Assembly: GCF_000424145.1 (NCBI RefSeq)
Contig: NZ_AUJI01000037.1
Span: 1-61,440, forward strand
Reading direction: 5' to 3'
Source: Butyrivibrio sp. AC2005
Lineage (GTDB): Bacteria; Bacillota; Clostridia; Lachnospirales; Lachnospiraceae
Length of the DNA stretch: 61,440 nt
Shown: in pieces, positions 1 through 9,541 of the stretch
Layout of the letters: every line of letters starts with the position of its first letter
How positions within the stretch are numbered: the stretch's first letter is position 1
The notes under the pieces: generated by a model
Databases searched by the model: none
What the model was told of the DNA's origin: nothing
Seen by the model: only the letters and a program-made list of their open reading frames with translations
Made by a program: the position numbers and the translations under genes

Positions 1-1
1 T

Positions 2-133
2 AATGAAAGTCCTGATTCAAACAGATTTACACTTGTAACTCCAAAGTCTGAAAATGATGTACGATTACAAGCTACGCTTGCCAATCAGAACCCCATGGGC
101 TTGCCCGTGGGTATAGTCAGTTCAAAAAAGTAA
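2..133 (+). CDS. possible 3' end of an upstream gene (partial)
   Basis: The window opens inside a reading frame that stays open from base 2 to a TAA at 131-133, giving 43 residues that end in PMGLPVGIVSSKK. No start codon or ribosome site is visible, so if real this is the C-terminus of a gene starting left of the window. I do not recognise the family. A short inverted repeat (CCCATGGGC / GCCCGTGGG, about 92-111) lies within it. The frame is short and could be chance. Confidence 0.3.
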   Translation, partial: NESPDSNRFTLVTPKSENDVRLQATLANQNPMGLPVGIVSSKK

Positions 134-173
134 TCATAATGTTTATATCAATATGCGTTTGGAGGATGCTTCT

Positions 174-1742
174 GTGGAAAGAAAGCTTCCCGTTGGGATA
201 CAGGGATTTGAAAAACTAAGAACTGATAATTTCCTGTATGTAGATAAAACAGAATATATTTATAGGCTTGTTCATAACAATGTTCCTTATTTCCTGCGCA
301 GACCCAGAAGATTTGGAAAAAGCCTTCTATTATCAACAATGAAAGCATATTGGGAGGGAAAGAAGGATCTTTTTAACGGACTTGCAATAGAAAAGCTTGA
401 AGAAAACAATTCAGATGCCTGGAATCCATATCCCGTTTTTTATTTTGACTTCAATGGGGATAATTACAAAGAGACAACAATAGAAACCGTACTCGATGGT
501 ATGCTGCGTGATTGGGAAGCCATCTATGGAGATAGCTACAAGGATCGCACCTTAGGAGACCGTTTTCAAAAAGTGCTTGAACTTGCAGCAGAAAAAAGCG
601 GTCGCAGAAGCGTGGTTTTAATTGACGAATATGATAAACCTCTCTTGGACACAATTGATGATAAGGATTTACAAGAACACGTTAAGGATGTTTTTAAAGG
701 CTTCTTTAGCAGATTAAAAAAAGCTGACGAATCCATTCAATTCATTTTCATTACAGGAGTTTCAAAATTCCATAAAGTGAGTATATTCAGTGACTTGAAT
801 CAGCTTAAGGACATCTCTCTTGATGCAGATTATGCTGAACTTTGCGGAATGACAGATGAAAATATTCAATCATATTTTATGCCTGAAGTCATTGAACTTG
901 CAAACCGTCAGGAACTTTCAGAAGCTGATTGCCTGAACACGTTAAAGCATCAATATGACGGCTACCATTTTCATTATAGCGGAGCCGGTGTCTACAATCC
1001 TTATAGCGTGTTGACCGCGCTATTTTCAAAGGAATTTGGCTCTTATTGGTTCGAAACCGGAACGCCCACTTATTTAATAGACAAAGTTAAGGAAAGTAGC
1101 TTTGATCTTAGGAAGTTTACTGATAGGACAATCTATGCAAGTGAAGCCATGCTTAAGGATTATACCGGTGATTCTCTGGATTTGGTTCCACTCCTCTATC
1201 AAACCGGATACTTAACCATTGCGGATTATGATAAACAAAAAAAGCGATATACTTTGTGCTTTCCTAACGAAGAGGTAAAATACGGTTTTCTTGAAAGTCT
1301 GATGCCCTCTTACGTACCAAAGGCCACCCCCGGAAATGGATTAGACATTTTCACATTAGATGAATATATTGAGAGTGGTCAGCTTAATAAAATAATGGAT
1401 GTGCTTACCGCTTTATTTGCAAACATAACCTATACCGTTGAAGCAGATCCTTTTGAGCACTACTTCCAGTCCGTAATTTATTTAGTATTTACACTTTTAG
1501 GGAAAATCACTCAATGTGAGATGCACACATATACTGGGCGTATTGATTGTAAGGTAGAAACTGCTCATTATATTTACCTTTTTGAATTCAAACGAGATGA
1601 GTCAGCCAAATCCGCATTGCAGCAGATAGAGTCTAAGGATTATGCTCTTCCCTTTAAAGCAGATTCCCGAAAGCTGTTTAAAATTGGAGTTTCATTTGAT
1701 TCAGCCAGCAGAGAACTCGTTGAGTGGGAAGTGGCAGAATAA
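174..1742 (+). CDS. AAA-ATPase-like / PD-(D/E)XK nuclease family protein
   Basis: A 522-residue protein of the family pairing an N-terminal AAA-ATPase-like domain with a C-terminal DUF1703-type PD-(D/E)XK nuclease domain. Visible motifs: the family opening KLPVGIQGFEKLR, a Walker A-like RRPRRFGKSLLL near residue 50, Walker B-like VVLIDEYDKPLL near 155, and a nuclease-like D..EFK arrangement (GRIDCKV, then YLFEFKRDE) near 460-485. I chose the GTG at 174 because GGAGG lies at 161-165 with 8-nt spacing. The in-frame ATG at 153 has no ribosome site and adds seven residues that precede the family start. The family is multi-copy in gut Clostridia and its biological role is not established. It stands alone and is followed by a hairpin terminator. 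Confidence 0.85.
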   Translation: MERKLPVGIQGFEKLRTDNFLYVDKTEYIYRLVHNNVPYFLRRPRRFGKSLLLSTMKAYWEGKKDLFNGLAIEKLEENNSDAWNPYPVFYFDFNGDNYKETTIETVLDGMLRDWEAIYGDSYKDRTLGDRFQKVLELAAEKSGRRSVVLIDEYDKPLLDTIDDKDLQEHVKDVFKGFFSRLKKADESIQFIFITGVSKFHKVSIFSDLNQLKDISLDADYAELCGMTDENIQSYFMPEVIELANRQELSEADCLNTLKHQYDGYHFHYSGAGVYNPYSVLTALFSKEFGSYWFETGTPTYLIDKVKESSFDLRKFTDRTIYASEAMLKDYTGDSLDLVPLLYQTGYLTIADYDKQKKRYTLCFPNEEVKYGFLESLMPSYVPKATPGNGLDIFTLDEYIESGQLNKIMDVLTALFANITYTVEADPFEHYFQSVIYLVFTLLGKITQCEMHTYTGRIDCKVETAHYIYLFEFKRDESAKSALQQIESKDYALPFKADSRKLFKIGVSFDSASRELVEWEVAE

Positions 1743-1773
1743 TCATCTATAATTTCAACATATTATAAAAAAG

Positions 1774-1808
1774 GCTCCCGAAGCTGCATAACTCCGGGAG
1801 CTTTTATT
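1774..1808 (+). terminator. rho-independent terminator
   Basis: A 7-bp GC-rich stem (GCTCCCG 1774-1780 with CGGGAGC 1795-1801) is followed by a T-rich run. It lies 30 bp after the ATPase/nuclease gene. A-rich sequence on its left side could let it also stop minus-strand transcripts. Confidence 0.85.
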
Positions 1809-1905
1809 ATCATGTTTTTTGGTTCTTTGTCACGAGATACCCCAACATTATCTTATGAATGGAAGCTTGCTAAAAACATGATAATCAATTATTTAGCTTA
1901 TGAAA

Positions 1906-3297
1906 TCATCTCCGCTCATCTTGTTCAACTTCAAATGCTTCTGGTTCAGCCATATTCTGCTCAAGGAACTGGCCCTTAGCCTTAGCCTTCTTAAGCTTCT
2001 TGACAAACTTCTTGTGTACTTTCTTTTTAGATGAAACAATATAGTACTTGCGCCCCTTCTTCTTACCCTTAAATGCCTTCTTGCCAATCTTGGTAATCTT
2101 ATCAGCATCAAGAATAACTTCCTTAAGCTTATCGCAATCACTAAATGCTTCGTCGCCAATTTCTGTTACATCAGTGCTTGAAAGGTCAACCCTTTTAAGC
2201 TTCTTGCACTTCTTGAATGCTCTGGTACCGATCTTCCTTACAGAATCAGGAATAAGAACGGATTTAATATTTGATCCTTCAAGTGCACCATCAGCAATTT
2301 CTACAACATCGTAATATTTATTCTTTATATAAATACGTCCAGGAATAACCAGTTTAGAATTTCCATTTAGCTGTCCAGCAAAAGCAACCTCTTTTGTATT
2401 CAAGATAGTATATTTGCCGGTGTTATCCCAATCCTTGACTGTAGCACCTATTGCAGGACCAATAATAAAAGTGTATTCCGCTTGATACCATCTACCATCT
2501 GTAGTATTCTTCGCCCAAACATCAATTTCGATATATCCTATATCTTTAACATTTAGTATACCCGTCTTTGTATTAAATGTAGCAACACTTCCTGTTATTA
2601 CTTCATGATTATCATCCCACTTATAATCATCGCCAAATTCGACATCATAAATATCATAGTCTATTGTGCCTTTATCAATAGTACTCTTAAAGAATGTAGG
2701 ATTAATTGTATAAGAATCCCCTATCGTTAAATCCACTTCCTCGCTAATTAATTCATCTCCCGGTATTCTATCTGTAACTACCACCGTTTGACTGAAAGTT
2801 ACAGGCACATCTTCATTATTCTCATCTTTATAAGTAAAATCTGCTTCTATCAAAGCACGTCCTACGTCTTTAGCAGTTACAACACCATTTTCTACAGTTG
2901 CCACACTTTCAGTATCACTACGCCAATTAGTAAGATCACTAAGTTTCACATGATAGACTGAAATCGTATCCTGGTTGGGCTCATCAACAAATTTATCATC
3001 CCGCATATCATAATAAACAACTCTATCATCGCTTAGATTATTTGTTGTCATCGTTATAACCTTACCAGACACTACAGCTGTCCTTTTCTCACCTACTGCA
3101 AAAGCACAATTTTCATATTTTTCTTCTCCGCTTGTTGTTGAAACAATCTTCGGAAACGTCAAACTTTTTTCTTCAAGACTAACACTCGTTACCACATAAG
3201 CAGCCTCTACACTCAACGATGTAGGTGAACATGGTATAACAACAGATGTCATTGCAAGTGCACCTGCAAGACCAAGAGCCAATATTCTCTTATTCAT
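1906..3297 (-). CDS. secreted BspA-like leucine-rich repeat protein
   Basis: A 463-residue exported protein. It starts MNKRILALGLAGALAMTSVV with a signal peptide ending near VEAA. The middle (about 40-290) is low in recognisable motifs and resembles bacterial Ig-like modules. The C-terminal part (about 310-430) holds LRR_5/BspA repeats of the form IPDSVRKIGTRAFKKCKKL and IGDEAFSDCDKLKEV, ending in a Lys-rich tail. The ATG at 3297 is preceded by GGAGG and 8 nt; a longer in-frame start five codons upstream lacks such a site. It lies 48 bp after the co-directional gene at 3346-4881, so the two are probably co-transcribed. Such proteins are usually surface adhesion or scaffold proteins; the ligand cannot be read from the sequence. 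Confidence 0.85.
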   Translation of the reverse strand: MNKRILALGLAGALAMTSVVIPCSPTSLSVEAAYVVTSVSLEEKSLTFPKIVSTTSGEEKYENCAFAVGEKRTAVVSGKVITMTTNNLSDDRVVYYDMRDDKFVDEPNQDTISVYHVKLSDLTNWRSDTESVATVENGVVTAKDVGRALIEADFTYKDENNEDVPVTFSQTVVVTDRIPGDELISEEVDLTIGDSYTINPTFFKSTIDKGTIDYDIYDVEFGDDYKWDDNHEVITGSVATFNTKTGILNVKDIGYIEIDVWAKNTTDGRWYQAEYTFIIGPAIGATVKDWDNTGKYTILNTKEVAFAGQLNGNSKLVIPGRIYIKNKYYDVVEIADGALEGSNIKSVLIPDSVRKIGTRAFKKCKKLKRVDLSSTDVTEIGDEAFSDCDKLKEVILDADKITKIGKKAFKGKKKGRKYYIVSSKKKVHKKFVKKLKKAKAKGQFLEQNMAEPEAFEVEQDERR

Positions 3298-3345
3298 ATA
3301 TAAAACCTCCATAAAAATTCATTTCAACTATGCTTCCGATCACTT

Positions 3346-4881
3346 TTAGTACTTCTTAATCTTCAAATTGATATAATATGTGTAAATCTCATATTCCTTT
3401 GTAACCTTATTGAATAGAGTAACTCTAATAGCTGTAGGCGCAACCGCCATAGCCTTTTTATTGTTATACTTATATGAATTTGAGAAATTAAGATCCTGAT
3501 TATTAGCATATGACTCTGAATCATCTGCAGAAAATGTAGTATAAGAAGGTATCTTTGAAAGCTTTATCTTCTTTCCATTCTTTACAGTCTTAAAGCGGAA
3601 TTCAACTTTCGATTCGTCCATTCCATTTACTATATCTTTAAAATCACCATCGCCATTTAAATCAACAGGATGAGGTTTTGTTGTTTCAATTTTTAACGAA
3701 TTATTTTCAGATCTATCACCTGTATTATAATTGTAGTAAGAATCGTAACCAGGAATCTGTGAAGTATTCCAATTATACTTTTCAAGTTTTCCAACCTGAA
3801 TTCTTTCGATCTTATAATCCTTACTTGTAGTCACTTTAAGCTTTCCGCTCTTCTTTTTGGTGTATGCATAGAAAGTGTTAAAATCCTTTCCTTTATAAAT
3901 GTAATTATTATTTGTCTCACCAATCTTAACTCCCTGCTCAAGTGACTGTCCGCCAAAAGTAATATCCTTTATTGGTAGATTAGTATCAGAAACAACAGTG
4001 ATTTTTCCTTTCCCTGTCTTACTGCCGTTAATATCATAGATATCAAAGCTTACTGTTGCTTTTCCATCCTTAACACCATATAACTTAATGCCCACTTTAG
4101 CTCGTGACATATTAACTTTATCAGTTGGTGATGAAACGTAAACTTTTTCACCTGCCACTGACTCATAATAATATCCCTTTGAATCTTTTCTGAAAGTGTA
4201 ATTTTGGGTTGTAGTATATTCTTCGTTTTCTACAATTTTTGCCTTGATAACCTTTTTGTTAGAAGATTTTACTTTCTTAAGCTTAATATTACCACTGCCA
4301 AGCGTTACATAAACTATATTCGTTCCACCTGTATAAACCCTTACCTTCTCAGGATAAGCATTTATCTTCTGCGACTCTGTATACCCCTGACCTTTAAGTG
4401 CATTCAAATCAAATGAAGTCTCACCCGTTATACTGTTCTTGAACTCCGTATAGTAAAATGAATAAGTAAGTCTGATAGTTTTCCCATCAGAAGACGTATC
4501 TGATACACGCTCATCGTCATCCTCACTCCATCCTTCATTGATAAATTTATAATACTTAGTTACTGTCTTTTCGCCATCTTCAAGTTCAATATAATAATCA
4601 TAGTCATTTCTATCTGTTTCCTCGAGTATTCCCTGAGCTACGGCCTTATTTAACAAATCCGCTTTAGCCTTTAATAGACTCGCTTCATCTCCTGTTGATA
4701 CGCCTTCTACCCTAACCTTCTTGACATTCCTATCAATCACGTCAATAGGATTCCCATTAGCATCAAATTCGCGTACCCAATCCGGCTGCTGTGCTGCCTT
4801 TACCTCAGTTACGGGTGCCAGTGCAAACGCTGCTGCAAGAGTGGTTGCAAGTAGCGTTGCTGATAATTTCTTAATATTCAT
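3346..4881 (-). CDS. secreted protein of unknown function, Ig-like
   Basis: A 511-residue exported protein with a signal peptide (MNIKKLSATLLATTLAAAFA, cleavage near EVKAA). The mature part is rich in Lys, Asp, Tyr and Thr and contains beta-strand-like segments such as YTGGTNIVYVTLGSGNIKLKKVKSS, which resemble bacterial Ig-like (Big) modules; no enzymatic motif is visible. The ATG at 4881 has GGAGG nearby (GGAGGGCAAAAG then ATG). The frame runs 23 codons further upstream, but that extension has no ribosome site and would bury the signal peptide. It is the first gene of a probable two-gene unit with the LRR protein. Exact family not recognised. Confidence 0.75.
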   Translation of the reverse strand: MNIKKLSATLLATTLAAAFALAPVTEVKAAQQPDWVREFDANGNPIDVIDRNVKKVRVEGVSTGDEASLLKAKADLLNKAVAQGILEETDRNDYDYYIELEDGEKTVTKYYKFINEGWSEDDDERVSDTSSDGKTIRLTYSFYYTEFKNSITGETSFDLNALKGQGYTESQKINAYPEKVRVYTGGTNIVYVTLGSGNIKLKKVKSSNKKVIKAKIVENEEYTTTQNYTFRKDSKGYYYESVAGEKVYVSSPTDKVNMSRAKVGIKLYGVKDGKATVSFDIYDINGSKTGKGKITVVSDTNLPIKDITFGGQSLEQGVKIGETNNNYIYKGKDFNTFYAYTKKKSGKLKVTTSKDYKIERIQVGKLEKYNWNTSQIPGYDSYYNYNTGDRSENNSLKIETTKPHPVDLNGDGDFKDIVNGMDESKVEFRFKTVKNGKKIKLSKIPSYTTFSADDSESYANNQDLNFSNSYKYNNKKAMAVAPTAIRVTLFNKVTKEYEIYTYYINLKIKKY

Positions 4882-5161
4882 CTTTTGCCCTCCATACGAA
4901 ACTTTTTTGATATACGTCATACCGATAAATCTGACATATATCCGTGACATTAACTATCTTACCGCCTCGTTATCATCACCGTCAACTCCAGTAAAAATAC
5001 CCCTTCTGGCAGTTTTTATATATTTTATAAAAAGTTTATAATTACATTAATCGATAATTCGTGATAAAAACACACTTTGTTCACATTTGAAGAAAAATAT
5101 CTAATAATACTATTAATTTTCGAAATAAAAATTTAATAATTGCCATAGTTGAAAGCATAAA

Positions 5162-5200
5162 AATACCCGAAGCATTTTCAATTTTGCTCCGGGTATTTTA
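5162..5200 (-). terminator. rho-independent terminator after mgtC-like gene
   Basis: AATACCCG at 5162-5169 pairs with CGGGTATT at about 5190-5197, extended by AGCA/TGCT. The stem ends in A/T-rich sequence on both sides. It sits just after the stop codon of the minus-strand MgtC gene. Confidence 0.8.
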
Positions 5201-5211
5201 CATTTCCACCA

Positions 5212-5910
5212 TCATACCTCTTCCACGTAATTTACGTAGTCAAGGGAATTGAATATCTGGAGTATTGAATTGTGCTGACGACTTGCGTCAAGTTCAAGAT
5301 CGATAAAGAGTCCTGTATCGGAAGATCTAAGGGTTTTCTCCTTGCTCTTGTTCATACTGATAATCATGAAGCCCTGTTTATCGATTTCCTTACTGAGCTT
5401 TGTTACACCCTGATCCTTGGTGACCTCGATGTAAATGCTCATAAATTTGCTCTTTTCCTCAACGTGCTTACTTATACGAAGCAGCACTGAGTTAGAGAAT
5501 GCTATCAGTAAAAATCCTGCCACTCCGACCTCGAGGTATCCGCCGCCGATTGCCATACCCATGCAGGCTGTAACCCAGAGTGATGCGGCTGTGGATAGTC
5601 CTTTAATCTGCTTTTTTCCTGTGACGAGGATTGTTCCTGCGCCAAGGAAACCTATGCCGCTTACTACGCCCGCAGGGATTCGGCTTACATCAGCGCTGAC
5701 CCCCGGAAGCATGGCAAGGTAGATGTTCAGGGCGGTGGATACTGCAGAGCCAAGACTTACAAGAGCGAAGGTTTTTATACCTGCGCTGTGATGCCTGACT
5801 AGACGTTCCCAGCCCACAAGTCCGCCCAGGACAGTGGCTATGACCAGTCGTATCGCGACTGCCATATTATTTGTACTTTGTAGAAAGTTGTAGATATTGC
5901 TTAATGTCAT
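5212..5910 (-). CDS. MgtC/SapB family membrane protein
   Basis: A 232-residue integral membrane protein. The N-terminal 145 residues carry family signatures: VIATVLGGLVGWER, GIKTFALVSLGSA, PAGVVSGIGFLGAGTIL and GLSTAASLWVTACMGMAIG. The last 80 residues are a soluble ACT-like regulatory tail (SIYIEVTKDQGVTKL onwards). MgtC proteins are linked to magnesium limitation and control of ATP synthase or phosphate in other bacteria; a role here is inferred only. The start lies 21 bp downstream of a short TOBE-domain remnant reading the same way, and a terminator follows. Confidence 0.9.
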   Translation of the reverse strand: MTLSNIYNFLQSTNNMAVAIRLVIATVLGGLVGWERLVRHHSAGIKTFALVSLGSAVSTALNIYLAMLPGVSADVSRIPAGVVSGIGFLGAGTILVTGKKQIKGLSTAASLWVTACMGMAIGGGYLEVGVAGFLLIAFSNSVLLRISKHVEEKSKFMSIYIEVTKDQGVTKLSKEIDKQGFMIISMNKSKEKTLRSSDTGLFIDLELDASRQHNSILQIFNSLDYVNYVEEV

Positions 5911-5931
5911 ATGGTACTCCGTATACTTTTA

Positions 5932-6075
5932 TCAAAGTGCGTACAAAGTGTTGTCCTCAAAGTTAAGATATACCTCATCGCCGACTTTGTAAATCTTCTT
6001 ATTTTTCGGGTTGTATTCCTGGATTTTCACAAAGCTCTCGCCAACCTTAATACGGTAATCCTGATATGCGCCCAT
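5932..6075 (-). pseudogene. relic of an ABC-transporter ATPase TOBE domain
   Basis: A 47-codon frame reads MGAYQDYRIKVGESFVKIQE, then a Lys/Asn-rich stretch, and ends GDEVYLNFEDNTLYAL. This resembles the C-terminal TOBE domain of PotA-type ABC ATPases (YR.KVG..V.IQ followed by GDEV.L.F). There is no Walker or signature motif upstream: an in-frame TGA precedes the ATG by two codons, and the oxidoreductase gene ends 21 bp before. No ribosome site is seen. Best read as the surviving 3' end of a deleted ATPase gene; a functional stand-alone TOBE-like peptide is the alternative. Confidence 0.5.
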
Positions 6076-6095
6076 GAATTTTCACATATTTATGC

Positions 6096-7298
6096 TCAGT
6101 TCCGCGGATAAATAAGTGACAGCTCCGCATCAGCTCTGAGCATGCCGTCAAACATAGAGGAATAAAATCCCGGTTTTAAGGGTTCGACCTCTGCCCTCGA
6201 TTTTAGCTCGTAGACTTTTCCTGTCTTAATCGATTCATCAAGCCCAAGCAGAATCTCCATACAATGATAGCCGTATTCCTTACTGAGTCTGTTTTTCCTT
6301 CCCTGTCTGATAGCATACGCCAGATCTGCGACACCAACTCCGCGATGGCCGTATCCATCAAAAGGTCGTGGCTCTCCAAGCATATTTTTGCCATTAAAGC
6401 CGTGTGTGAAGGGCATTTTTACCGGCTCATTTTCAGGAAGGGATATAGTAACAGGACCATCAAATTTATTGGGATCACCCAGCTCCATGTTTCCCCTTGT
6501 GCCGAACAGTTCAAATCTGGTTCTTTCACCACCGACATTATTTCCATTGAAATGAAGTGATACGAGTGCCCCATTTTCAAACTCAAGCGACCCGCAAAGC
6601 ACATTTGTTCCGGGAAGCTGCCATGAATCCGGATTCCCCTTCACAAATAACAGCTGTTTATTATGTAACAGAGCAGGTGCGCCAAAACCGGAAATTCTTT
6701 TCACACTACCAAGCAGTGTTATCAGCGCTCCAATATAGTAAATACCTGCATCGTAAGGTATTGCCCCGCCTTCCTGCTGCAGGAATCTGAAAAGCTCTGA
6801 CATAAGACACTGGTCGCGATTAACACTTACAAAGCCACTTGTAACCTCACCTATAATTCCGGAGTCCAGATAATTTCTTGCGGTCTGTATACCTGCTCCA
6901 AGAACTGTGTCGGGCGCTACCGCTATTTGAAGCTTCTTTTCCTCAGCAATTTTTATGAGCTCCTCGGCCTCCTCAAGCCTTGTGGTAAACATCTTTTCCG
7001 TATATACATGCTTCCCGGCTTCGAGCATCTTCTTTATTATCTCGTAGTGCACATTTGCAGGCGTAAGATTTACAACAAGTTCTATATCCTCAGAAGTTGC
7101 AACCTCGTCTATTGTCATTACCCTGTCTATTCCAAAGGTCTCGGCTTTTTCCTTTGCTGCATTCATCGAACGGTTAGCTATCGCTACCAGATCAATAATA
7201 TCAAAAAGCTCCTTCAGGTTACGTATATATATATCGCTGATCATTCCGCAGCCAATTACTGCTGTCTTAACCTTTTTAAATTTTTGTGTTGAACCCAT
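6096..7298 (-). CDS. Gfo/Idh/MocA family NAD(P)-dependent oxidoreductase
   Basis: A 400-residue cytoplasmic dehydrogenase. The N-terminal Rossmann fold is seen in VKTAVIGCGMISDIYIRNL (about 9-27). The EKMFTTRLEEAEELI segment near 100 contains the family EKP-like motif with M replacing P. The C-terminal half (about 135-340) is the GFO_IDH_MocA C-domain with GFVSVNRDQ and GGAIPYDAGIYYIG. Such enzymes oxidise or epimerise sugars, inositols or their derivatives; the substrate cannot be predicted. GGAGG lies 10 nt before the ATG. No carbohydrate gene adjoins, so the context is uninformative. Confidence 0.88.
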   Translation of the reverse strand: MGSTQKFKKVKTAVIGCGMISDIYIRNLKELFDIIDLVAIANRSMNAAKEKAETFGIDRVMTIDEVATSEDIELVVNLTPANVHYEIIKKMLEAGKHVYTEKMFTTRLEEAEELIKIAEEKKLQIAVAPDTVLGAGIQTARNYLDSGIIGEVTSGFVSVNRDQCLMSELFRFLQQEGGAIPYDAGIYYIGALITLLGSVKRISGFGAPALLHNKQLLFVKGNPDSWQLPGTNVLCGSLEFENGALVSLHFNGNNVGGERTRFELFGTRGNMELGDPNKFDGPVTISLPENEPVKMPFTHGFNGKNMLGEPRPFDGYGHRGVGVADLAYAIRQGRKNRLSKEYGYHCMEILLGLDESIKTGKVYELKSRAEVEPLKPGFYSSMFDGMLRADAELSLIYPRN

Positions 7299-7404
7299 AT
7301 TACTATCACCTCCTCATCTATTTATTTTACTACTCGCGAGAGTGCTCATCCATAGCGGATCGCTTTTGGTTTCACAGGAATTTCAGAACAATTTCCATGA
7401 AATA

Positions 7405-7456
7405 AAAAGAACTTCGTACTACGATAAGAGAATAATCTCAAACCGTAATACGAAGT
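7405..7456 (-). terminator. rho-independent terminator after the CotH gene
   Basis: A long stem (ACTTCGTA at 7411-7418, with TACGAAGT closing it near 7448-7455, continued by GAGA/TCTC near the loop) is followed on the minus strand by TTCTTTTTATTT. It closes the CotH/DUF4956/VTC unit. Confidence 0.85.
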
Positions 7457-7462
7457 CTTCAT

Positions 7463-9523
7463 TTAAATATGTAGTCTCTTTCTCTTAAAAAAGAAGGCAA
7501 ATGCTATTGCTGCAAGAATAGCTGCCACGCAGCCCCCTGCGTAAATATAATCAGTTGTTGAAACTGATGACATTTGTCCAAAGTCTCCTCCGGGGAAGTC
7601 ACCACCCGGACCACCATTTCCTCCGGGGAAGTTGTTTCCGTCTGCAGAATCACTACCGGAATCTCCATTTCCGCCAGGGAAATTGCCACCGGGGAAGTTG
7701 TTATTTTCGCTGTCGGAATTGTTAGTACTGCCAGAACTATCTGTAATATCGGTACTTTCTGAGCTGTTTGTACTTTCCACACTCTCCGGACTGCTCATTT
7801 CTTCAAGCGCACTTCCATTTGAACCGTTATCTTCCACAGTTTTTTCATCTCCTGTAGAGTTATCACCACCTTGGGCATTTTCACCGGAGCCATCCTGACT
7901 GTTTTCATCATGTCTGCCATGACCACCATTACGGCCCGGTCCACCGCTGCCGCCAGGGCCACCGCCCATGCCGCCTCCCATGGAACCCATGTCGCTAAGG
8001 GTAATGGCAGATGCGTCAACAAGATTTGAAGAATCTGCTTCCTGGCCTGAGTCAGTTGAAGGAATCGTTCCGTCGAGCTGACCTTCAATACTCTCGCATC
8101 TCAAGGTTACGAACTGTCTGATGGTATCTACCGCTGTCTCAAATTCCTCTGTAGTGCAGAATTTTGTAGGATCTCTGTCAACGTAGTCATGAAGCATCTC
8201 GTAGGTAGTATCAATGAGATCTGTCAGATATCCACTGGTGTAAAACTGATCAAGGAATTCCTGATAGAGTGCATGGTACTCTTCTGTATATTCCTCAGAG
8301 GATGTAATCCATGAAAACATCGGTCTGTCGTTACTTTCTTCAGTAACTGAAAGAGGTGTATCAATAGGATCATTTACTGCGGATGAAGCATCATCTGCCT
8401 GGAAGGTTCCAAAGGCAAGGTTGTAATCCCAGGGAAGCATTGTCATAAGTCCGTCTTCTTCATATAAATAGTAGTTATGGATCATGCTTCCTGTGTAGCT
8501 GTCACCGTTCACAACAAAATTGTGAACTACCATGTATCTCATAAGTGCGTCTGTATCTATAGCACTTTCGATTTTCTCGGAATCGCCTTCCTCTATTCCT
8601 TCATTAAGTGATTTGATTGAGCTGATCAGGCGCTTCTTATCTGACTTATTTATAGTCGTCTTAGCACTGTCAAAAATAGTCGAGTAGCTGTCAGTATCAT
8701 CGTCTATGTACTGGATCTTGGCATCACTGCTGCCCATTCCAAAGCCACCGCCTGGGGAACCACCACCGGGGAATCCACCTTCTGAATCGCCATCGCTTCC
8801 TGAATCACTATCATTTCTCTCAAACGGATTCTTCATGCCCATCTTATCGAAGTCCACATTTTTCATATCAAAATCGCCACCGTTACCACGGCCGCCACCC
8901 ATGGACATTGTGTCGGGCTTGTATAACTCTCCGTAGTTTGTTCCGTAATTCCTCTCAAGGAAGGAATCCTCAACTGCTTCAACTGCAAGATATAATCCCC
9001 AGTCCTCACCGTTAACTGTTATGAAACAATAGCTGACTAAAGGAGATGCAACTCCGAATTCATTCATCAGCTTATAGGTGATATAGTCCTTCATCATGGT
9101 GTAATCCTGAATCAGGTTATTTAAGCATAGCTTGTCAAGACCTTGGTAATTACCGGAAGTCTCATACGCATCAAACTCAATCTTGAAGCTGTATCTTTCA
9201 CTATCCAGCTGGGATACTGTACTAAGAGAAGTGTTTCCCTTAGCACGTATTCCTACATTTTTAACTGTCTCCCCATCAATAGTTACATCTGCTGCCGAGT
9301 ACTCTTCGGACGTGGCATTTTCAATAAGCCCGTCCCAATCATCTATAGTAATGTCAATAGTATGCACATAGCTGTCATCAAAAAGTGAAGTCTCATACTC
9401 AAAGGAAATCGTATCTATTGTTGATACTCCAAGGGCCTTTGCATTCATAAAAAGAACGGTAACAAGCACAGCTATGGCAGTAATAATGACGCATATTCTG
9501 TTTATGTTTTTACTTGTTGTCAT
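7463..9523 (-). CDS. CotH kinase family protein, membrane-anchored
   Basis: A 686-residue protein with an N-terminal membrane/signal segment (about 10-30). The CotH kinase domain (about 45-470) contains GEDWGLYLAVEAVEDSF and the family motif PWDYNLAFG. A Gly/Asn/Ser/Pro-rich low-complexity region follows (about 500-655, many GGNFPGG-like units), then a C-terminal transmembrane helix (AGGCVAAILAAIAFAFF) and a basic tail. CotH proteins are atypical kinases known from spore coats, but in many non-spore contexts they occur with VTC and DUF4956 proteins, as here. The protein is probably exported and held at the outer face of the membrane. Third and last gene of the operon, 18 bp after DUF4956. Confidence 0.9.
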   Translation of the reverse strand: MTTSKNINRICVIITAIAVLVTVLFMNAKALGVSTIDTISFEYETSLFDDSYVHTIDITIDDWDGLIENATSEEYSAADVTIDGETVKNVGIRAKGNTSLSTVSQLDSERYSFKIEFDAYETSGNYQGLDKLCLNNLIQDYTMMKDYITYKLMNEFGVASPLVSYCFITVNGEDWGLYLAVEAVEDSFLERNYGTNYGELYKPDTMSMGGGRGNGGDFDMKNVDFDKMGMKNPFERNDSDSGSDGDSEGGFPGGGSPGGGFGMGSSDAKIQYIDDDTDSYSTIFDSAKTTINKSDKKRLISSIKSLNEGIEEGDSEKIESAIDTDALMRYMVVHNFVVNGDSYTGSMIHNYYLYEEDGLMTMLPWDYNLAFGTFQADDASSAVNDPIDTPLSVTEESNDRPMFSWITSSEEYTEEYHALYQEFLDQFYTSGYLTDLIDTTYEMLHDYVDRDPTKFCTTEEFETAVDTIRQFVTLRCESIEGQLDGTIPSTDSGQEADSSNLVDASAITLSDMGSMGGGMGGGPGGSGGPGRNGGHGRHDENSQDGSGENAQGGDNSTGDEKTVEDNGSNGSALEEMSSPESVESTNSSESTDITDSSGSTNNSDSENNNFPGGNFPGGNGDSGSDSADGNNFPGGNGGPGGDFPGGDFGQMSSVSTTDYIYAGGCVAAILAAIAFAFFFKRKRLHI

Positions 9524-9541
9524 TTTCTTTCCTTTATACTT

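Noticed and set aside
7632..7898. Pro/Ser-rich plus-strand frame
   Set aside because: Mirror of the Gly/Ser-rich tail of CotH; the low-complexity sequence keeps other frames open.
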